64,000 nt of DNA, taken from contig JACPVF010000007.1 of NCBI GenBank assembly GCA_016191845.1, positions 434,001 to 498,000 of the forward strand, read 5' to 3'. The position numbers and the translations under genes were made by a program. A model generated the notes under the pieces. That model was not told the origin of the DNA. It saw only the letters and a list, made by a program, of their open reading frames with translations, and made no database searches. Source of the DNA: Chloroflexota bacterium (GTDB lineage Bacteria > Chloroflexota > Anaerolineae > Anaerolineales > Villigracilaceae). Shown piece after piece: positions 60,123 to 64,000 of this stretch (positions are counted from its first letter, which is position 1; the number at the start of each line of letters is the position of its first letter).

Positions 60123-61097
60123 TTACCCTTCTTTTCCAGCCCGCAGCTCTTTTTCGTACATGGCAAATTCACCTGCCACAGTCATGCCTGCGCGTTGATA
60201 AAGCCGTGTGGCTCCTGTGAGGTTGGCAGAGTCCACGCCGAGGCCGATGGTGGTTGTACCACGCTTGTGAAACTCCCCAAAGGTATGGCGCAACAAGGCA
60301 ATGCCAAGACCTTTTCCTCGCCAAGGGCGGCGGACAGCAATGGTTCCGATCCAACCGATCCCTTTACGGAATCGGTTCTGTGAAAACCCCGCCACTTCAT
60401 CCCCATCCCAGGCAATCATCCACAGCGTGGGGTCGAAATTTGGATTGCCGAATTTTCCATGCGACCACTCTTCATAAACTCGGTCATGACTACCCCAATG
60501 GTCACGGAAGGCCTCATTATCTGCCTGCCAGACTGCAATTGCATGTTCCTCTTTGACGAAGGGTCGCAGTTCGATACCAGCAGGAAAAGTCACAGGAGCA
60601 GGGGCCTCCTGCAATTTAATTTCCATGCGCCAATAATAGCGAACGGGAGAGTATCCATTGTTGCGCAACAGGCTATGTCCTGCTTCATCCTTATTATTGA
60701 TCAAACTCTGGACGACTACCTGTACATCAGGCGCGGCAAGCTCCATTTCAGTCTGCGCGCGCTCTTCCACCTTCTCCAGCAGGGACGAACCAATACCCCG
60801 TCCTCTGAATTCTGGATGGACACATCCATCTGCTTTAAGTTTGTAGTGGCCCCTTTCGTTATAGAATTCCTCACTGCCCACCAAACGCCCGTCCCTGGTT
60901 TCTACGACAAAAACATCGCGTTCCACCTTGAAACCTTCGCTTTTCCATTCATTTGCCAGTTCTTCTGCGGTAAGGACAAAAAGCGAATCGCCTTCCATTT
61001 CCGCGACATCATGGACAAGTTTTGCCAAGGCGTTGATATCTGACAACCGGGCGGGGCGCAGTATTAGGTCAGGACCAAGACATTTTTCTTCATTCAT
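60123..61097 (-). CDS. Tandem-GNAT N-acetyltransferase
   Basis: A 324-residue protein with two GNAT domains, the layout of mycothiol-synthase-like and other double acetyltransferases. Domain 1 (about 8-150) has the acetyl-CoA loop VHPEFRGRGIGSSLLEKVE. Domain 2 (about 170-315) has VRRPWRGKGLGIALLRHTF and ends with ATRLYQRAGMTVAGEFAMYEKEL. Both pyrophosphate loops (R/Q-x-x-G-x-G/A) are intact. Substrate is unknown. GAGGTTC precedes the ATG. It is a single-gene unit in the accessory array, flanked on both sides by dnaK-type terminator repeats. Confidence 0.9.
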   Translation of the reverse strand: MNEEKCLGPDLILRPARLSDINALAKLVHDVAEMEGDSLFVLTAEELANEWKSEGFKVERDVFVVETRDGRLVGSEEFYNERGHYKLKADGCVHPEFRGRGIGSSLLEKVEERAQTEMELAAPDVQVVVQSLINNKDEAGHSLLRNNGYSPVRYYWRMEIKLQEAPAPVTFPAGIELRPFVKEEHAIAVWQADNEAFRDHWGSHDRVYEEWSHGKFGNPNFDPTLWMIAWDGDEVAGFSQNRFRKGIGWIGTIAVRRPWRGKGLGIALLRHTFGEFHKRGTTTIGLGVDSANLTGATRLYQRAGMTVAGEFAMYEKELRAGKEG

Positions 61098-61249
61098 AAG
61101 AACCTCAAATCTCTCTTATCATTATTGATAAAGGACACAGGAATCAGTACACTGTATTTAAACCCTTTGTATTTTACAAAGATACATCATTTCCAGTCTT
61201 TGCCATAGGCCGGAACAGTTTGTAGGTGGGGCACTTTACACTCAGGCTC

Positions 61250-61335
61250 CGCGGGCGGCCCGCAAGGCGGCATGATCGACGGCGAAGTGAAATAGTAGAA
61301 AACGAAACGGACGACCTGCACAGGTCGTCCGTTCT
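61250..61335 (+). pseudogene. Remnant copy of the dnaK 3' end plus terminator
   Basis: About 86 bp matching dnaK 55119-55204 at roughly nine of ten positions. It includes the coding tail (GGPQGGMIDGEVK then a stop, against [14 protein letters not shown] in dnaK), the AACGAAACGG spacer and the palindromic terminator (61306-61331). Nothing upstream of it resembles the rest of dnaK. It lies 3' of the LuxR-DUF805 gene and provides that gene with a terminator on the minus strand. Confidence 0.8.
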
Positions 61336-61366
61336 TGATTCAAGCACATGCCTTGTCGGCTGGCGT

Positions 61367-62080
61367 CTATGCTGAAAGTGCTTCTTTCTCCGACAAAGAA
61401 TCTGTCGATGGCGCTGCCCATAAAATCCCCACTATTACAATGCCGCCAACTGGAACCAGGAGAAACAATTGCCACCATGCGCTTTTACCGCTGTCACGGA
61501 GACGGCGTGCCCCAACTGCCAGCAGGGGCAACAAGACGGCCAGCAAAAATATGCCTCCCAGTTTCTCATTCAAGAGTTCCAGGGCCGAAGTACAGATGGC
61601 GACGAATAACGCAAACCACCAGAATTCGGGCCGCGATGCGCGACCCGTGAAATCCGCGTATTTCGTCAGGCACTTGCGAATGGATTCGAAGAACGTAATT
61701 GGGCCCGTTTTGTTGTCGGTGTCCGAATCTGAAGAAACCTTCACTTTTAACTCCTTGCCGATTCTAAAGACGGCTTCTCTCAAAGATGTAACCCAATTCG
61801 ATAAATTGAGTCCGCCGCCATTTTCAGCAAAAATCCCCCCGTCCGCAACTGTGGAATCCCCTAGTTTTTCAGATTCAAGCCAATTTATGTCGTTTTTCAG
61901 CCTCAAAACCAGTTCCATTCTCGAATGGACTTGAAATTTTGCGTAGATATTCTTCAAGTGAAACTCGACCGTGCGCTCAGAGACCCCCATAGCCAGCGCA
62001 ATTAATTTATTGCTTTTTCCTTCCAATAAAAGTTGTATTGTTTCCCGTTCTCGGTGACTTAATCGGGGGAATGGTTGCAT
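61367..62080 (-). CDS. LuxR-type helix-turn-helix fused to a DUF805 membrane domain
   Basis: A 237-residue fusion. Residues about 6-65 are a LuxR/GerE DNA-binding domain (LSHRERETIQLLLEGKSNKLIALAMGVSERTVEFHLKNIYAKF). A linker leads to a DUF805 membrane domain (from FTGRASRPEFWWFALFVAIC) with three or four helices (FLLAVLLPLLAVGARRLRDSGKSAWW, LFLLVPVGGIVIVGIL). A membrane-bound transcription factor is implied. The start at 62080 begins the helix-turn-helix directly; the ribosome site is weak. Single gene in the array. Confidence 0.88.
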   Translation of the reverse strand: MQPFPRLSHRERETIQLLLEGKSNKLIALAMGVSERTVEFHLKNIYAKFQVHSRMELVLRLKNDINWLESEKLGDSTVADGGIFAENGGGLNLSNWVTSLREAVFRIGKELKVKVSSDSDTDNKTGPITFFESIRKCLTKYADFTGRASRPEFWWFALFVAICTSALELLNEKLGGIFLLAVLLPLLAVGARRLRDSGKSAWWQLFLLVPVGGIVIVGILWAAPSTDSLSEKEALSA

Positions 62081-62262
62081 GGTAAGGTTTCCTTTTAGAT
62101 TATTTTGCCGGCAGCCACCCTGCACACTCCTACAGAATGCCATGCGTGTGGGCAAGCGTGGACTCTGCTTGGAAGCAGGAAAAAACTCAATAAAACGCCC
62201 AACTACGGCTTACATAGCGTGCCGTATAAAATCCAAAATTGGGGGGATTAAATAGCAATTTT

Positions 62263-62357
62263 GCTGTATAACACCATTTATCCCTCCCAAAATTATAAAT
62301 CCATCTCACTCAAATCAGAGACACTGCACGGCGTCCCTGATTGCTTTTCCAGTCATG
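62263..62357 (-). repeat. 3'-flank repeat, copy 2
   Basis: About 95 bp homologous to 59060-59157, directly 3' of the DinB gene. It contains the hairpin CAGGGACGCCGTG...CACTGTCTCTG-like inverted repeat. Upstream on the plus strand GCCCAACTACGGC (62206-62218) and TACGGC...GCCGTA give a further palindrome; on the minus strand it reads GTTGGGC, the attC R' consensus GTTRRRY. Confidence 0.6.
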
Positions 62358-62874
62358 TGTCTTTCCTTGCGTTGGTCACCCACCGTGGAGACCAGTTGGC
62401 CTTCTGACCGAGGATCAAATTCAACTGTGCGACGTGTTCCTGGACATGCCGCATATCGTCCAACAGCAGGGCCGCAAACGTAACCTCTCCCCAGGGGAAG
62501 GTGCAAAGTTGGCGGGCCTTCTCATCGGTCAGGGTTTCGATGGTCGCCTGGCATTTCCTGCGCGTATGCTCCAGATAGGACTGCAATTCTTCCTTTTCGA
62601 AGGATCTCTCTGGGAGGATACCCGCCGGGTCCAGCTCATCGAGCGTGAACGGAGCGGGGGGCAGGAAGCCTTCGGTGGCGCCAGACAGATACAGATCCAG
62701 CCAAAACAGGGTGTGATAAACGATATACCAAAACTCGGAGGCCCTCGGCAACTGCGGATCCTCCCACAGGCGGACCTGCCATAATGAGTCGGGACAGGCC
62801 AGCATGGCATTCTCGAGCATGTCAATGGTGGCCCCAAATTGTCGGGCAAGCGCGGTTCTCAAAGTTTCATCCAT
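62353..62874 (-). CDS. DinB-family putative metal enzyme
   Basis: A 173-residue four-helix-bundle protein of the DinB/YfiT-like superfamily. The three expected metal histidines fit WYIVYHTLFWLDLYL (first) and DDMRHVQEHVAQLNLIL (second and third). Members include thiol-dependent S-transferases and many of unknown function. AGAGGA lies before the ATG. It is a single gene in the accessory array with a repeat-borne terminator at its 3' end. Substrate unknown. Confidence 0.85.
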   Translation of the reverse strand: MDETLRTALARQFGATIDMLENAMLACPDSLWQVRLWEDPQLPRASEFWYIVYHTLFWLDLYLSGATEGFLPPAPFTLDELDPAGILPERSFEKEELQSYLEHTRRKCQATIETLTDEKARQLCTFPWGEVTFAALLLDDMRHVQEHVAQLNLILGQKANWSPRWVTNARKDT

Positions 62875-62955
62875 GTCATCCTCTTGAAATAGTATCGTCG
62901 CAAAACAAGAACATTGCTTGAAATGAAACAGGTCGTGTCCTAATTTCTGAATTGG

Positions 62956-63528
62956 CTAATACCCCCAACTTGCCACCCAAACCTGGTTCAACTCTGGGTC
63001 GAGGACAACCAGACTCCCGTCATGAAAACGCATTCCATCGCAACATCGATCCACAGCTGCGTACCAAATCTGATCGGAAGTCACCAGGCGCACCAGGCGC
63101 TCATCGCCATCGTAACGCGCCAAACCATTTTCGTCATGCCATTGCATGACGCTGTCCATGCCAAAAGAAGGCTTGAGTGCCTCAAAGGGGGCAGGTCCCC
63201 TCGTCCATATCTCCACATCCAAGGGCGGGGCCGCGGATAGCCAGCGCTCGATTGTCTTGTGATCGGTCTCGAAGGCCAGATAATATTCCCAATCCATGAT
63301 CCAGTCATCGTAAGCATAAGCAATGACTTTGGCATCGGCTGGCGGCTCCAGACCTGTAATGCGTACGAATCCATTCCAGGGAGGAAGGTAGAAATCTCCA
63401 AACAGGTGTCGCACATGGAGTGCTTCTCTGTTAACGTAGAGCGTTCCTGTCAACAAGAGACAAACAGAGAAGCCGAACAACAAGATCCCGATCCATTTCC
63501 CTTTTTCCAGGTTACTGCTCCTACTCAT
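62956..63528 (-). CDS. Unknown single-pass membrane protein
   Basis: A 190-residue protein with no recognised family. One membrane helix (WIGILLFGFSVCLLLTGTLYV) near the N-terminus is followed by a soluble, presumably extracytoplasmic domain with several Trp residues (DDWIMDWEYYLAFETDHKTIERWL, SDQIWYAAVDRCCDGMRFHDGSLVVLD). The start at 63528 follows a weak GGAAA; in-frame ATGs at 63621 and 63612 would extend it into a less protein-like region. It is last of the minus-strand run before the divergent sigma-factor gene. Confidence 0.65.
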   Translation of the reverse strand: MSRSSNLEKGKWIGILLFGFSVCLLLTGTLYVNREALHVRHLFGDFYLPPWNGFVRITGLEPPADAKVIAYAYDDWIMDWEYYLAFETDHKTIERWLSAAPPLDVEIWTRGPAPFEALKPSFGMDSVMQWHDENGLARYDGDERLVRLVTSDQIWYAAVDRCCDGMRFHDGSLVVLDPELNQVWVASWGY

Positions 63529-63647
63529 CAACGAATTTCCTTTGCAGCCCTTGATGCCAAACTCCACCTCCTGCGTATGAAAGCACAACTTGTTTCCCCA
63601 AAAATTATACATTGACTCCATCGTGTGATACTTTCTCCACCGGGCCG

Positions 63648-63653
63648 TATAAT
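63648..63653 (+). promoter_or_regulatory. -10 hexamer of the sigma-factor gene (probably leaderless)
   Basis: TATAAT, 8 nt before the ATG at 63662; no ribosome site and no clear -35. Confidence 0.5.
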
Positions 63654-63661
63654 GAAATAGG

Positions 63662-64000
63662 ATGACAGAGTCGCTGCGTTCGCTCGGCAAGTCGCTGTTC
63701 CCCGCCCGCGAGGTGGATTGGGAGTCCGTGTATCGGGCGGAACTGCCGCGCATCTACAACTTCTTCCGCTATCGCGTGGGCGATGGGCGCCTGGCCGAAG
63801 ACCTGACCGCCGAGACCTTCGAGAAGGCTTGGCGCAACCGTCAGCGCTACCGCCGCGACCTGGCCGCATTCTCCACCTGGCTGTTCACCATCGCCCGTCA
63901 CGTGGCCGCCGACCATTTCCGCAGGCCGCACCCCGAAGTCCCATTGGAGGCGGCGGCGGCCGTCAGCGGCGGGGAGAACGTCGAAAGCCTGGTCCAGCGG
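63662..64000 (+). CDS. ECF-type RNA polymerase sigma factor (truncated by the window end)
   Basis: The first 113 codons are visible, with no stop. Sigma region 2 is clear: IYNFFRYRVGDGRLAEDLTAETFEKAWRNRQRYRRD, with the core-binding and -10-melting part FSTWLFTIARHVAADHFRR. An acidic/Ala linker (EVPLEAAAAVSGGENVES) follows, and region 4 must lie beyond the window. This fits a group IV (ECF) sigma factor for an envelope or stress regulon. Any anti-sigma factor would be downstream. The start is fixed by the -10 hexamer 8 nt upstream. Confidence 0.9.
   Translation, partial: MTESLRSLGKSLFPAREVDWESVYRAELPRIYNFFRYRVGDGRLAEDLTAETFEKAWRNRQRYRRDLAAFSTWLFTIARHVAADHFRRPHPEVPLEAAAAVSGGENVESLVQR

Noticed and set aside
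55200-63600. Transposase or insertion sequence in the accessory region
   Set aside because: No transposase, integrase or terminal inverted repeats with target duplications were found; the repeats are better explained as 3'-flank or attC-like elements.

Overview
The window looks like chromosomal DNA of a Chloroflexota bacterium, most likely class Anaerolineae. The reasons are the G+C-rich core genes, the many Cys-anchored lipoproteins with Thr/Pro-rich linkers, a zinc-dependent membrane peptidase, a DUF711 protein, ArsR-DUF2087 regulators, and a T-box in front of thrS. This assignment is from protein character only; no 16S rRNA is present.

Layout. 0.1-9.6 kb: a J-protein and an HtrA lipoprotein protease, a sulfite-oxidase-like protein, a CASTOR/POLLUX-type ion channel, a KAP NTPase fused to a formylglycine-generating-enzyme-like domain, an RlmD-type rRNA methyltransferase, and a sortase with a small partner. 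9.6-21.2 kb: tRNA-Val, a DUF981 membrane protein, the thrS unit (promoter, T-box, threonine-rich leader peptide, thrS), a WD40 protein, infC-rpmI-rplT, a macrodomain protein and a TrmH-type methyltransferase, a DUF711 protein, two coupled ArsR-DUF2087 regulators and ilvE. 21.2-30.1 kb, all minus strand: two paralogous DUF3298 lipoproteins, an MrfA-like helicase carrying an HNH domain, a nucleotide cyclase, a flippase-like protein, a zinc peptidase, an S41 protease, a small membrane protein and a HAD phosphatase. 30.2-40.7 kb: mutL with a GGDEF gene, then a minus-strand signalling block (GAF histidine kinase, sirtuin, REC-CpaE fusion, NarL regulator, very large periplasmic-propeller NarX-type kinase). 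41-48.6 kb: a complete oligopeptide-type ABC importer whose binding protein appears circularly permuted and whose second permease has a large extracytoplasmic insertion. 48.7-55.2 kb: a membrane TPR protein, tmRNA, two related lipoproteins and dnaK.

55.2-63.6 kb is an accessory region. Every gene is on the minus strand and much of it is AT-rich. Each gene block is followed at its 3' side by one of three families of imperfect palindromic repeats. It holds a three-gene ABC-3C-type conflict system (HNH effector, middle component, DUF2326-like ATPase), a pair of small proteins sharing a polar N-terminal motif (one frameshifted), a 10 x 21 bp heptad-coding tandem repeat preceded by an in-frame UGA, a double GNAT, a LuxR-DUF805 fusion, a DinB protein and an unknown membrane protein. 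Two repeats resemble integron attC sites and another is a diverged copy of the dnaK 3' end, so the region looks like a cassette array without an integrase in view. The window ends inside an ECF sigma-factor gene.

A recurring feature is a -10 hexamer only 6-9 nt before the start codon with no ribosome binding site (at least nine genes), which suggests frequent leaderless transcription. Genes inside operons use good Shine-Dalgarno sequences or ATGA/TAATG overlaps.
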